Shown here: in pieces, positions 18,465 through 27,472 of the stretch
Layout of the letters: the number at the start of each line of letters is the position of its first letter
Numbering within the stretch: position 1 is the stretch's first letter
Assembly (NCBI GenBank): GCA_937923345.1
Contig: CAKZVJ010000056.1
Span: 1 to 55,540 of the forward strand
DNA: 55,540 bases
Reading direction: 5' to 3'
Source of the DNA: an uncultured Saprospiraceae bacterium
GTDB taxonomy: Bacteria > Bacteroidota > Bacteroidia > Chitinophagales > Saprospiraceae
Notes under the pieces: model-generated
What the model was told of the DNA's origin: nothing
The model's database searches: none
The model's input: the letters and a program-made list of their open reading frames with translations, nothing else
Position numbers and translations under genes: made by a program

Positions 18465-19277
18465 ATGGGTAAGATTATTGCCATTGCCAATCAAAAAGGT
18501 GGAGTAGGGAAGACAACTACTGCTATCAATCTAGCAGCTTGTCTGGGCATACTGGAAAAGTCGGTTTTGCTAGTGGATTCTGATCCACAGGCCAATGCTT
18601 CGTCTGGTATCGGTATTGTAGATGGCTCCTACGAAAGAAGTATCTATGACTGTTTTGTCAATGAGGTCTCGGTAAAGAAAGTGATCGTAAAATCTGAATC
18701 GCCTAATGTAGACGTTATACCATCTCATATAGATTTGGTAGGGGCTGAGCTAGAGCTCGTGAGTAAGTTCAGGAGAGAGTATATATTAAGAGAAGCACTA
18801 GAGGAAGTTAAGGAGGAGTATGATTTTATCATTATTGACTGCTTACCATCCTTGGGCTTGATTACCATCAATGCTTTGACGGCTGCGGATAGTGTGCTGA
18901 TTCCTGTCCAGTGCGAAATTTTTGCCTTGGAAGGACTCGCTAAATTGCAGAATACGGTTGACTTGGTAAAGAAGCAGCTCAATGAAAAGTTAGAAATAGA
19001 AGGAATACTCTTATCGATGTATGACAAGCGCTTGAGGTTGGCCAATGTGGTGGTTGATGAGATCAATGCGCATGCGACAGATTATGTATTCAAGACGATT
19101 ATTAGTCGAAACTCTAAATTGGGGGAAGCGCCTAGTATGCATGTGCCGGTAGCACTATATGATGTGAATAGTAAAGGAACACGCAACTTCTTCGCGCTTG
19201 CGAAAGAATTTTTAGAAAAACAAAACATGCCACTCGCCGGGGCACCCAGCAACATAGAGGGTACTGAACGCAACTAA
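18465..19277 (+). CDS. parA: ParA/Soj-family chromosome-partitioning ATPase
   Basis: A 270-residue ParA ATPase that drives origin segregation with ParB. The deviant Walker A motif KGGVGKTT is at residues 11-18, with both lysines of the ParA/MinD class. DSDPQANAS (switch I) and IIDCLPSLG (Walker B) follow. It lies three bases behind the UPF0173 gene. No parB follows: the next gene encodes a 90-residue DNA-binding-like protein after a 184-base spacer. The sequence looks chromosomal rather than plasmid-type. ParB must be encoded elsewhere if the usual system operates. Confidence 0.93.
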   Translation: MGKIIAIANQKGGVGKTTTAINLAACLGILEKSVLLVDSDPQANASSGIGIVDGSYERSIYDCFVNEVSVKKVIVKSESPNVDVIPSHIDLVGAELELVSKFRREYILREALEEVKEEYDFIIIDCLPSLGLITINALTAADSVLIPVQCEIFALEGLAKLQNTVDLVKKQLNEKLEIEGILLSMYDKRLRLANVVVDEINAHATDYVFKTIISRNSKLGEAPSMHVPVALYDVNSKGTRNFFALAKEFLEKQNMPLAGAPSNIEGTERN

Positions 19278-19398
19278 AGTGTTCATGTAAAACTTGCAAA
19301 ACACGCATTCTGTAAGTTATAATTGCGCGAAATAGTTAAAATTGCTATTTTAATTTTATTAAAGCTTGGTTTTGAGGTATTATTATTTATATCTTGCA

Positions 19399-19419
19399 AT
19401 ATAACCATATGTTATATGG
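19399..19419. promoter_or_regulatory. Overlapping palindromes between parA and the small DNA-binding-like gene
   Basis: Two overlapping inverted repeats, ATATAAC-N5-GTTATAT (19399-19417) and CCATAT-GTT-ATATGG (19405-19419), lie about 45 bases upstream of the 90-residue gene. They are operator-like in size and symmetry. Confidence 0.4.
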
Positions 19420-19461
19420 CTATCGAACGAAACCATTTACTCACCTTTTAAAATTAAGCGT

Positions 19462-19734
19462 ATGAATATTAGTTTTAAAGACTTAAGAGACATCAAGCAC
19501 AAGTTACCTACCGGTAGTGTTTCCAAAATTGCAAGCGAACTGAATTTGAAAGAACAAACAGTTCGCAATTTTTTTGGGGCAAAGAAATTTGAAGAAGGAA
19601 AAGTTGCTCAATGGCATTTACAGCCTGGCCCAGATGGAGGCATCATGACCATCAACGACACCACTATTCTAGATGTGGCGAATCGCATGATTCAAGAAAA
19701 GTACAACACTATTGAGATGAATAACTCTAATTAA
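19462..19734 (+). CDS. Small putative DNA-binding protein (HTH-like)
   Basis: A 90-residue protein. Residues ~18-38 (SVSKIASELNLKEQTVRNFF) look like a helix-turn-helix segment. A conserved-looking LQPGPDGGIMTINDTTILDVA half follows, a pattern I associate with small Bacteroidota-specific DNA-binding proteins. It may be a nucleoid-associated or regulatory protein. It has its own upstream region with palindromes and its own terminator, so it is probably transcribed alone. The function is inferred. Confidence 0.65.
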   Translation: MNISFKDLRDIKHKLPTGSVSKIASELNLKEQTVRNFFGAKKFEEGKVAQWHLQPGPDGGIMTINDTTILDVANRMIQEKYNTIEMNNSN

Positions 19735-19745
19735 GAAAAAACAAA

Positions 19746-19777
19746 AAAGGGAAGTGTGCAAACACTTTCCTTTTTTT
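19746..19777 (+). terminator. Rho-independent terminator after the small DNA-binding-like gene
   Basis: A 12-bp stem with one G-T pair (19746-19757 with 19762-19773) and a 4-base loop is followed by T residues. The remaining ~310 bases up to hicA hold no gene or structure I can support. Confidence 0.88.
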
Positions 19778-20081
19778 GTTTTGGGGGATCTAGGGGCTAG
19801 GTAATAATTCAGCTATTATCCTAAATGTAGAGTGTACTTAAGAATTGGAACAATGTAATCCATTCTTTTCATTTAAGAGACTCAAACAAATAGCTATTAG
19901 GTTTAATTCATTCACTAAGATTAGTGCAATCTGCCTTTCAGGTTGTATCTGAAAATAGACTTACCAATTTCTCATCTTCCTTTCTTTCCAGTAAACATAT
20001 AGGGGTCATGTCAGCATGAATTGACTTGAGGGTACCAATAGCGCAAGAAATAAATATGCACTATTTGCAACTAAATATAGT

Positions 20082-20089
20082 TACATTTG
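20082..20089 (+). promoter_or_regulatory. Predicted -7 box of hicA
   Basis: TACATTTG matches TAnnTTTG and ends four bases before the hicA ATG, implying a leaderless or nearly leaderless transcript. A TTTG at 20064-20067 is closer (14 bases) than the usual -33 spacing. Confidence 0.4.
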
Positions 20090-20093
20090 CGTT

Positions 20094-20339
20094 ATGTCTA
20101 AAAAGGATAAATTAATTATACGTTTTAGGAGCCTGCCAACAGACTTTCACTATGATGAGGTGGTAAGATTGTTGAGGTATTTTGACTACAAAGAGGTGAA
20201 AAAAGGGAAGACATCAGGTTTGAGAGTTAAATTTATGCACCATGATAAAGAAGATAGTATCATATTACATAAGCCTCATCCCAGTGGTATAATGAAAGTG
20301 TATATGTTAAAGCAAATACGAGAGAAATTAGGATTATGA
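20094..20339 (+). CDS. hicA: HicA-type toxin (mRNA interferase family)
   Basis: An 81-residue basic protein of the long HicA variant. It carries KKGKTSGLRVKF and LHKPHPSGIMKVY, the two landmark segments of that variant (usually GKTSGSR and HKPHPG). HicA proteins have a double-stranded-RNA-binding-like fold and cleave mRNA when free of HicB. Ser is replaced by Leu in GKTSGLR, which could affect activity. Its stop overlaps the start of hicB by four bases (ATGA), the usual sign of translational coupling. Confidence 0.82.
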   Translation: MSKKDKLIIRFRSLPTDFHYDEVVRLLRYFDYKEVKKGKTSGLRVKFMHHDKEDSIILHKPHPSGIMKVYMLKQIREKLGL

Positions 20340-20746
20340 ATTATTTAATATATAAGAATTATCACGGTAGTATAGAGTATAGTTCAGAAGACAAATTACT
20401 CTTTGGGAAAGTACTTGGAATAAAAAGTCTGATTTCGTACAAGGGAAAGACTGGTGATAAATTAGAGAAAGACTTTAGAGAAGCTGTTGATTTTTATCTT
20501 GAAGATTGTGAATCAAGAGGAGTGGAGCCAGAAGTAGCATTTAAAGGGAGCTTTAACGTTCGTGTACCAAGTAAAGTGCATATGGCCTTGGCTCTTGATG
20601 CCAAAGCGAATAGGACTTCATTAAATAATTATGTCCGCGGAATCCTTGAGCAAAATTTAAATGATAGACGGACTGATTATGGCTCAAGCAAGCAAGAGGT
20701 AGGTAATGCGAAAAAGAAAATTGCTGAGAAGAAAAAAACACGGTAG
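20336..20746 (+). CDS. hicB: HicB-type antitoxin
   Basis: A 136-residue antitoxin partner of hicA. Residues ~1-65 form the partial RNase H-like HicB fold (YHGSIEYSSEDKLLFGKV, FREAVDFYLEDCE). Residues ~70-110 form a ribbon-helix-helix DNA-binding region (GSFNVRVPSKVHMALALDAK, TSLNNYVRGILE). It should neutralise HicA and autorepress the operon. The C-terminal 25 residues are charged and probably disordered. It overlaps hicA by four bases. No mobile-element gene is adjacent. Confidence 0.85.
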   Translation: MNYLIYKNYHGSIEYSSEDKLLFGKVLGIKSLISYKGKTGDKLEKDFREAVDFYLEDCESRGVEPEVAFKGSFNVRVPSKVHMALALDAKANRTSLNNYVRGILEQNLNDRRTDYGSSKQEVGNAKKKIAEKKKTR

Positions 20747-20844
20747 GAGGAAGGTGTAAATCTGATTCTAAACTGGAGAATGAACACAAGAGATTAGCCT
20801 ATCTCTAATTCCTAATACCCAACACCTATAGCCTCAAAATTAAA

Positions 20845-21567
20845 TCACATCTTCAAATAAAAATCCTTCGTCAAGGCGATATAGTCATCCGTATAATCAT
20901 TTCGAGCATCATGCTGGATGATAAGCTCTTCTTCTACTACAGAATCATTTTCTGACTTCGTGAAAGCCATGAGCAGACGCTCCACAGACTTATCTACCTT
21001 AGGCTTAACCTCTGTAATATGAGACACATAAAAACCATATTGGCCAGCCATTTCCTTAAAACGAAGTCCCTCGATAAAAGGCAGGATAACTGCAAAGGTA
21101 CCCTCCTTTGAAAGAAGCTTATGCGCACTTCTTAGCAAATCACCATTTGGGAGCTTGACCGTATGTCGCACGTCATTGCGTTCTTGGTTTTGGCTAAAGG
21201 TGCCTCCAGAGAAGAACGGAGGATTACTGACTATGAGGTCAAAACATTGATCTGTAGAAGCAGCAAAATCCTGTATAGATCCTTGATGCAAACTTAGCCT
21301 ATCCTTAAATGGACAAGCGCCCATATTGTCCTGGGCTTGCTTGGCGGATTTCTCTTCGATTTCTACCCCTGTTACTTGTACTTGCTGGTTTCGTTGCGCA
21401 AGCATGATAGCGATTACACCAGTACCCGTCCCAATATCTAATGCATGAGCCGTACGGTCGGTGATAGGGGCCCAGGCGCCCAATAAGACACCATCAGTGC
21501 CAATCTTCATCCCACACTGGTCCTGCTCGATATCAAACTGCTTAAAATGGAAAGGTTGAGTAGACAT
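20845..21567 (-). CDS. trmN6: tRNA1(Val) (adenine(37)-N6)-methyltransferase family protein
   Basis: A SAM-dependent methyltransferase of 240 residues. It has the Rossmann motif LDIGTGTGVIAIMLAQR and the amino-methyltransferase motif NPPFFSGG, followed by the family's charged segment. TrmN6 (YfiC) methylates A37 of tRNA1(Val). The ATG at 21567 is chosen because MSTQPFHFKQF matches the family's usual start. An upstream in-frame start at 21639 would add 24 unconserved residues. The gene stands alone between hicB and the DUF5689 lipoprotein gene. Confidence 0.85.
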   Translation of the reverse strand: MSTQPFHFKQFDIEQDQCGMKIGTDGVLLGAWAPITDRTAHALDIGTGTGVIAIMLAQRNQQVQVTGVEIEEKSAKQAQDNMGACPFKDRLSLHQGSIQDFAASTDQCFDLIVSNPPFFSGGTFSQNQERNDVRHTVKLPNGDLLRSAHKLLSKEGTFAVILPFIEGLRFKEMAGQYGFYVSHITEVKPKVDKSVERLLMAFTKSENDSVVEEELIIQHDARNDYTDDYIALTKDFYLKM

Positions 21568-21722
21568 AAATATTTTTTGCGCAAGATAATATAAAAAATT
21601 ATATGTATTATTCTGACTAAGTCTTTGAATTGTAGTCACGACTCATAAGTAAATATTCAAAAATAAAGACGTTCACAACCCAAGTTGAGAACGTCTTTAA
21701 ATCGTCTATTGCTAAGTATTAT

Positions 21723-23813
21723 TTACTTAATTGCCACTACATCATCTATCCTATAAGAAGTAGTAGCATTATTGCTATTGCCTTCATATCTGAAACCAAG
21801 GTGAACAGTGCCACTAATGAAGTACTCATCCAGATGAATCTCGCCACTCTCGACCCAATCATACCAGTCAATCGCTTCTGTAGGTAAGGTGCAATCCACC
21901 TCTTCCCAATAAGCCTGCGTAGGATCACCAGTAAAGTTATCGGAGATCAATACCGTCATTCCATCTTGTACCCAGTGGTGCTGAGCCATTAAAAATGAAA
22001 TACTTGCCGTACCCGATACTTCCATAGCAGGAGTGACCAACCAGCTGATATTATTTGAGTCCGTAGATTGGAAAGCAGTAACTTCACCAAATGTATTGCC
22101 ATCAAAGTCATTGATAAACCAACTATTGTCAAGGCTTCCTTCTTCCGCGAAGTTAGTCCATCCTGAGATGTTTAAAGTTTGGTTAGAAGACTGTCCATCA
22201 AAGTTCAAGCTAAATGCTTCTTCTCCATTTCCTCCTCCACCAGATCCGCCACCGCCAGTGCCATCACATCTATTAGCATTCATATTGATATCACCAAGGT
22301 CACGGATAAACAATTGCTTATCGCCATTAAATACACTGTAGATAGCAGTAATGCTTCCATTGCCACTAGGTGTAAGCGCATCGGCAAATTCTGCAAAATT
22401 GCTCGATCTAATAATGATGCTGTTTCCATCACAATCCTCTAGGTCTAGATTCTGAGAAAAATTGTTCACTACGTCTGCATAAGTTACCCCTGTGTTTCCA
22501 TCAGTAAACTGAATGCCTTCCAAAGTAACTAGACTGTGTATATCATCATCTCCCAAATCGTCAATGCTAGCAAGGGTAGGGGTAACTGTCATATTGCCTT
22601 CTCCAATTAAAATTGCTGTTCCAATTTCACTTGGTTCTATACCACCTAACTGATCATTCCCGCTGTTATTTACGAAGACATTTCCCCCAAGAGAAATGTT
22701 TCCAGCGAAATCATTTAGTATCAAACCATTCAGATTGATAGCTATCTCTCTTCCGATCTCTAATCCAAAATCTGCCGCTAGATCTCTTTCGTTGACCAAC
22801 AGTTCTATCCCAGCGCTTCCATCTTGGATAATAATTTCTCTAAAGAAATTACCAGACCTATCATCAGCTGTAACAACTGCTCTTATAACATCATTGGAAG
22901 AAATAGTAGTGAATCCACCCAAGCTGTGGGTTGCCTTTAGGTCAGCAATGGTGGTCGTCGCTGTAGGAAGTTCTACGGGGTCTACACCACCACCTCCGCC
23001 AGTGCCTCCACCAGAACCATCACAGCGAGGGCCATTAAATGCTACCTCAGATGGTCTTCTGACGATCATTTGTTTTGTATCTCCAAACACAGTATAGATT
23101 CCTGTCAGAGTTCCATTTCCTCCGGGTAGTTCTTCATTAAAAAAGCTAGAGAAACCACTCGTACGAATCAATATCTCGTCACCATCACAAGTCTCTAAAA
23201 AACGATTCGTGTTTTGCTGAAAATCCGCAAATGCTTTTCCCAACTCCGAATCTTCAAATTCAAGATTGTCTATCTGTACTAGCTTTGACACATCTTGCGG
23301 GCCCAACTGGTCGATTGTTTTGGATTCTGGAACCACAACGTTACCCGTACTTCCTTTGACTATAAATTGGTCCAAGAGTATTTCCTCTATACCATCTAGT
23401 CTAGGATCACCGCCACCAGTTTCTCCAATCGCACCACCAATTCCGATGATACCCGCAAAGTCTCCCATGATGAGGTCTTTACATTTGATGAAAATCTCTC
23501 TTCCTTCTGGAAAAGAATTATGCAATTCTACACCGTTGATATTCAATTCTATTCCACCAGTTTGATCTTGCATCACGAGACGACGAAACAAGTTTCCAGA
23601 TTCATCATCAGCAGAAATAATTCCTCTGATTACAATGTCTTCTTCAATGGTAACAAAAGTGCCAAAGACGTGCATCGCTTTGAGCTCAGCAATAGTAGTA
23701 GTTACCTCAGGCGCTTCTTCTAAAATTTCTCCAAATGGGGGTGCATCAAAATCTTGATCAACACACGCTTGAAAGGATAGAATACTAAGTAGAATAAAAA
23801 TCCAATTTTTCAT
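21723..23813 (-). CDS. DUF5689-domain lipoprotein with duplicated domains
   Basis: A 696-residue outer-membrane or surface lipoprotein (lipobox SFQAC, C17). It has two homologous DUF5689 domains, about residues 38-265 and 286-517. Each begins with TTTIA(E/D)LKA and ends with RCDG before a Gly-rich linker. The C-terminal 160 residues (from EEAFSLNFDG) resemble a choice-of-anchor J / concanavalin-like beta domain. It lies 37 bases downstream of the TonB receptor gene in the same direction, so it is probably the receptor's surface partner. DUF5689 proteins often neighbour secreted nucleases in Bacteroidota. The ligand is unknown. Confidence 0.85.
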   Translation of the reverse strand: MKNWIFILLSILSFQACVDQDFDAPPFGEILEEAPEVTTTIAELKAMHVFGTFVTIEEDIVIRGIISADDESGNLFRRLVMQDQTGGIELNINGVELHNSFPEGREIFIKCKDLIMGDFAGIIGIGGAIGETGGGDPRLDGIEEILLDQFIVKGSTGNVVVPESKTIDQLGPQDVSKLVQIDNLEFEDSELGKAFADFQQNTNRFLETCDGDEILIRTSGFSSFFNEELPGGNGTLTGIYTVFGDTKQMIVRRPSEVAFNGPRCDGSGGGTGGGGGVDPVELPTATTTIADLKATHSLGGFTTISSNDVIRAVVTADDRSGNFFREIIIQDGSAGIELLVNERDLAADFGLEIGREIAINLNGLILNDFAGNISLGGNVFVNNSGNDQLGGIEPSEIGTAILIGEGNMTVTPTLASIDDLGDDDIHSLVTLEGIQFTDGNTGVTYADVVNNFSQNLDLEDCDGNSIIIRSSNFAEFADALTPSGNGSITAIYSVFNGDKQLFIRDLGDINMNANRCDGTGGGGSGGGGNGEEAFSLNFDGQSSNQTLNISGWTNFAEEGSLDNSWFINDFDGNTFGEVTAFQSTDSNNISWLVTPAMEVSGTASISFLMAQHHWVQDGMTVLISDNFTGDPTQAYWEEVDCTLPTEAIDWYDWVESGEIHLDEYFISGTVHLGFRYEGNSNNATTSYRIDDVVAIK

Positions 23814-23850
23814 ATCTAAAGTTAATATTAGTAGTGGTATTTGTTTTATT

Positions 23851-26406
23851 TTAAAATCTTCTAGTAGCAGTCAAATTTAGGAAATAAGTTATCCCCCTTG
23901 CATATCGGTATCGATTAGGAAAGATGGACACATCTTTGGACTCTTTGTCAAATCGCAACTGCTCTCGATTACTAGTTATAAATTCTTGATTGTTCAGGAT
24001 ATTATTAATATCCAAATTGATATTCAGATTCCAATCACTATTAAGTCTTACGTCTCTACGTGCACTTACATTCAATAAGAACGCAGAAGGACTTTTTTCT
24101 TGTGCTAAGATCGCTGCTCCTTGTTCAGAATTAGGATCAAAAGCCAAAGGAAATTCACTAGTCGCATTGATAGAACTAACCACTCTACGATCAGGATTTA
24201 AATCTGCCCAAATATCGTCAAAGTACACGCCTGTCACACCAAAGATAACTTTACTCGTACCTGGAGTTTGATATTCTAAGCCTAGTACACCCGCCGTTTG
24301 AGGGGTATTGGGCACATAAAAATTGTTGATGTATACCAATTCCTGCTCACTAAATACTTCTGCATTATTATCAGAGGTAATCGTCGCAAAAGGTCGAGAG
24401 CTAAATAAAAACTGTCCGAGTGAGAGGGCAGCTTCGAATGTCAAGCCCGTGAATATCTTTCCTTCTGCGGCTAGCTCTAGTCCGACATGTCGTTTGTCAA
24501 TGTTCGTCATCGCAAAGTTGACAAAAGTTCTTAGCTCATCGTGATAAAAACTCTTTACCTCCGTCTGATCATTAAACTCCGTAAGGTAGACACCTACCTT
24601 TGCTTTTAGGTTTGGGGAGTTGTATTTATAGGCCGCATCGACCGATAGTATTTTTTCACTTTGTAGATTTTCTACTACGTCGTTACGCGTTCTTGCGGAT
24701 AGATAAACATCTCTGAAGAATGGCGCTCTAGTCTGATAGGAAGCATTAGTCACCAAGAAATTTCTTCCCGTTAGCGCATAACTCAATCCGCCTTTCAGCG
24801 CATAGTTCATGAAATTATTTTTAGCAGAATCGCCAAAAGAGTTATCTGGGAAAAGACCATTCCGATTCAAGCCGGTTCTCCAAAATGTAGTCTGCACACC
24901 AGAAACAGCCGCATGCGCTTTTAGCTTTCCATAGTTTAGTTGCGCTTGTATCCAAGCATCATTTCTGTTGATATTGGATTGATAGTGGTAGCCATATTGG
25001 TCGCCCACTCTTACTACACGATTCGGATTATCCAAGTCAAACTGCGCTTTGTCATTGTCGCCAGCAAAATCGCGCTCAGCAAATTGATTGATGTTGAGAT
25101 AGTAATCTCCACCCAGCAAATCATCAACCACCTGATAGTTGTCACCCAAATATCGCTGTATTGTCACCCCACCTTGTACGGTAACTTGATTGCTAAATAT
25201 CTTTTCCAAGACCGTACTAAAGTTAGCCTTCTGAGAATCAAATCTACGCTCACCAACGATATAGCTAGACCGCAAGCCCGTTACATTATTTCCTTCGATA
25301 CCCCCTTCATTGACGATAGTCTCTAGACCATTTCTATTGGCATCATAGAGTTGGTCCCAACGTATCTGACGCAATTCCTCATTTTGACTGAGTAGCAATT
25401 CCACTTCCAGCGCTACATCTTCATTTGCGATAGCACTTGGCAATTTTCTATAATAGTCAGGTCTTGGATCAGACGCATTTTGCCAATCCAAAGCGGTCCC
25501 ACCATTACGACCATCTTGGAAACTGACAGAAGTACTTATATTAAATGACTCATCCTTTACCCAATCATGTCGCAGTATAGCATAAGGCTGATGTCTTCGA
25601 TTGATTCTAGAGTTTCTAATTTCTCCATTTTGAAATCCCCAGTTGGAATTATAAAAGTTCGTTCCAGCGATATCATATATTTCTTGAACCGCTTCATTGG
25701 CACGACCCACATTCTGACTTGCTCCTAGAAACGTAAAGTTCAAGGAGTGCTGTGCATTCAACTTTCTATCCATCCCTAAAAAATAACTGTATGCATCATA
25801 GAAAGTCCCTGGCACATAACCCTCTTGTGCCCAACGACGACTCGCCGAAGCCGTAAAGCCCCAGCCATTGGACATGAGCCCAGTTGCTCCCGACACCATT
25901 ATTCTATTGTTGTAGTTGGAGCGATTATTACTCACATAGTTCACTTTGATTTGCTTGCGTTGCGATGCGGCACGCGTATCTATGTTGACGGATCCACCTA
26001 AGGCCCCAAAAGTAAAATCAGAAGCTTCCAAACCAAAGCTAGTCTGCTTCACCCGAGTTGCCTGATTCAGACCGCCCCAAGAACTAAAAGAAGCCCAACC
26101 AGATTCCAGATCATTTACAGGCACTCCATTCAAGTGCAAAGCGACATTCTCCGAATCATATCCACGTACCCTGAAAAAAGCCACACTCAGATTATAATCT
26201 GTTGTTCGCGCAAACACATCTCCAGAAGCCGATAGCAAGCCCGATATCCCCTCATCTTGCCCATCTCCAAAATCATTATCCGCGATGGTGATCACAGGGA
26301 TAAATTCCTTAAACGCCTTAGTACTGTCTTGATTTGTCTTATTCTGTGCGTCCGCCTTATGATAGGCAAAGCACCCCAAAAAGACCAGGAGGAGTAGTTT
26401 TTTCAT
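23851..26406 (-). CDS. TonB-dependent outer-membrane receptor
   Basis: An 851-residue TonB-dependent transporter. A signal peptide ends at ADAQ. There is no long carboxypeptidase-like N-terminal domain. The plug domain shows FRVRGYDSENVALHLNGVPV and FGALGGSVNIDT, followed by a 22-strand-type barrel rich in aromatic alternation, ending in TATRRF with a terminal Phe. It should import a large or scarce ligand across the outer membrane using TonB energy. It is the first gene of a two-gene operon with the DUF5689 lipoprotein. It is not a typical SusC (no SusD follows). The substrate is unresolved. Confidence 0.92.
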   Translation of the reverse strand: MKKLLLLVFLGCFAYHKADAQNKTNQDSTKAFKEFIPVITIADNDFGDGQDEGISGLLSASGDVFARTTDYNLSVAFFRVRGYDSENVALHLNGVPVNDLESGWASFSSWGGLNQATRVKQTSFGLEASDFTFGALGGSVNIDTRAASQRKQIKVNYVSNNRSNYNNRIMVSGATGLMSNGWGFTASASRRWAQEGYVPGTFYDAYSYFLGMDRKLNAQHSLNFTFLGASQNVGRANEAVQEIYDIAGTNFYNSNWGFQNGEIRNSRINRRHQPYAILRHDWVKDESFNISTSVSFQDGRNGGTALDWQNASDPRPDYYRKLPSAIANEDVALEVELLLSQNEELRQIRWDQLYDANRNGLETIVNEGGIEGNNVTGLRSSYIVGERRFDSQKANFSTVLEKIFSNQVTVQGGVTIQRYLGDNYQVVDDLLGGDYYLNINQFAERDFAGDNDKAQFDLDNPNRVVRVGDQYGYHYQSNINRNDAWIQAQLNYGKLKAHAAVSGVQTTFWRTGLNRNGLFPDNSFGDSAKNNFMNYALKGGLSYALTGRNFLVTNASYQTRAPFFRDVYLSARTRNDVVENLQSEKILSVDAAYKYNSPNLKAKVGVYLTEFNDQTEVKSFYHDELRTFVNFAMTNIDKRHVGLELAAEGKIFTGLTFEAALSLGQFLFSSRPFATITSDNNAEVFSEQELVYINNFYVPNTPQTAGVLGLEYQTPGTSKVIFGVTGVYFDDIWADLNPDRRVVSSINATSEFPLAFDPNSEQGAAILAQEKSPSAFLLNVSARRDVRLNSDWNLNINLDINNILNNQEFITSNREQLRFDKESKDVSIFPNRYRYARGITYFLNLTATRRF

Positions 26407-26529
26407 AATTCTTCGAAGAGTTCACCCCAAAAATACTAGTAATTAACCAATCTATTGCCATGAATCCCTTTAAAGTTTAGGACAATCACATGACCTATTT
26501 AGGTTTACATATCTTCTATTGTCACTATG

Positions 26530-26700
26530 ACAATTTGGATGCTGCGCTATGATAAGCACTCACCACGGGCCTCACCCGCATCATATCGCCGCTACGTTCC
26601 ATGGCTCGCAGGTCTGCTCGGCCCTTCACCTAGATTCGGCTGCCGCCTCTTCTCGGCTTGGTCTTCGGCTACCGCCTCACCATTGCACATCGCTAGCACG
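26530..26700 (+). repeat. GC-rich intergenic element, copy C
   Basis: A GC-rich block with CGGGCCTCACCCG near its start shares base composition and general layout with copies A, B, D, E and F, but has the weakest direct match to them. The 62-codon ORF inside it has no protein character. Confidence 0.4.
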
Positions 26701-26711
26701 GTAAAGAAGAG

Positions 26712-26767
26712 CTAGGTATCTAGGTATCTAGGTATCTAGTTGTCTAGGTCTCTAGGTCTCTAGGTAC
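26712..26767 (+). repeat. 8-bp tandem array (CTAGGTAT-like), 7 units
   Basis: Seven consecutive 8-base units are present: three CTAGGTAT, then CTAGTTGT, two CTAGGTCT and CTAGGTAC. The unit length equals that of the coding array at 683-775, but the sequence is unrelated. It is non-coding. Confidence 0.92.
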
Positions 26768-26872
26768 TAGCAGCTGGGTATTCATAGGTAAAATGTACAA
26801 GCTACTCAAAGTAGCAATTTAACACTGCCTTTGGTGTCTCCCGAGATTCGGGACAGTTTACGGTGGTAGATC

Positions 26873-27068
26873 GAACAAGCTGCTCAAGGAACAAGTTACC
26901 ACAGCCTTCGGTGCCTTGTTTCATCAAGAGTTGTCTTAGGTGACTCAGGTGTTAAAAAGAACAATCTGCTCAAGGAACAAGCCAGCACAGGCTTCGGTGC
27001 CTTGTTTCATTCGGCAAAGCCTTCGGTGTCTGAAGTGTTAAAAAGAACAATCTGCTAGAGGAACAAGT
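26873..27068 (+). repeat. 86-bp tandem repeat, 2.3 copies
   Basis: Units at 26873-26958 and 26959-27044 are both exactly 86 bases and closely similar. Each starts GAACAA(G/T)CTGCTCAAGG and ends in GTTAAAAA. A third partial unit starts at 27045. A more diverged relative begins near 26795. Each unit contains CTTCGGTGCCTTGTTTCAT, which can pair with the AACAAG just upstream in the unit. Confidence 0.88.
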
Positions 27069-27139
27069 ATGCAACCAGCAGTAAAAATTGTTTGCATGTT
27101 ATACTTTCCGTACATTAGTTGTGAAACAAGTGCAATACT

Positions 27140-27472
27140 ATGCGTCCTATATTTATAAGTCTGATGATTACCATTTCACTCATGTTTGTATCCTCAAATG
27201 CGTATCCTCAATGCACAACCTGGATTGGTTTGTCTGAGGAGGGTAAGATTACCGATGCCTATACCTCTTTCAGACAGCAGATATATAAGGAAGACTACAT
27301 AGCTGCCTTTCCATTTTGGGAAATCGTTTATAATGCTGCTCCCGCCGCAGATGGGCTTAGAACTAATGTGTATTCAGATGGCAGGAAGATGTTAGAATTT
27401 ATGTTTAATAATGAAACAAATAAACATAAAAAGAAAGCGCTTGCTAGTTTAATCCTCAAACTATTAGAATAG
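27140..27472 (+). pseudogene. Truncated secreted TPR-like protein gene
   Basis: An ORF of 110 residues with a signal peptide ending NAYPQ, then CTTWIGLSEEGKITDAY and FPFWEIVYNAAPAADGLR. This matches the start of a family of secreted Bacteroidota proteins in which a Cys-Thr-Trp opening precedes TPR-like helices and the full length is several hundred residues. The frame ends at a TAG after LLE. The sequence stays open for 23 more codons, reading QKACYPDSD, before another stop. This looks like a nonsense mutation or a 3' truncation. It follows the 86-bp repeats. It may still yield a short exported peptide. Confidence 0.6.

Noticed and set aside
22033-23723. Several long forward ORFs across the DUF5689 gene
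   Set aside because: They are antisense frames of a well-supported lipoprotein gene; their Ser/Pro composition follows from the opposite strand.
26712-27068. CRISPR array at the repeat region upstream of 27140
   Set aside because: Repeats are contiguous (8 bp and 86 bp) without unique spacers, and no cas gene is present.
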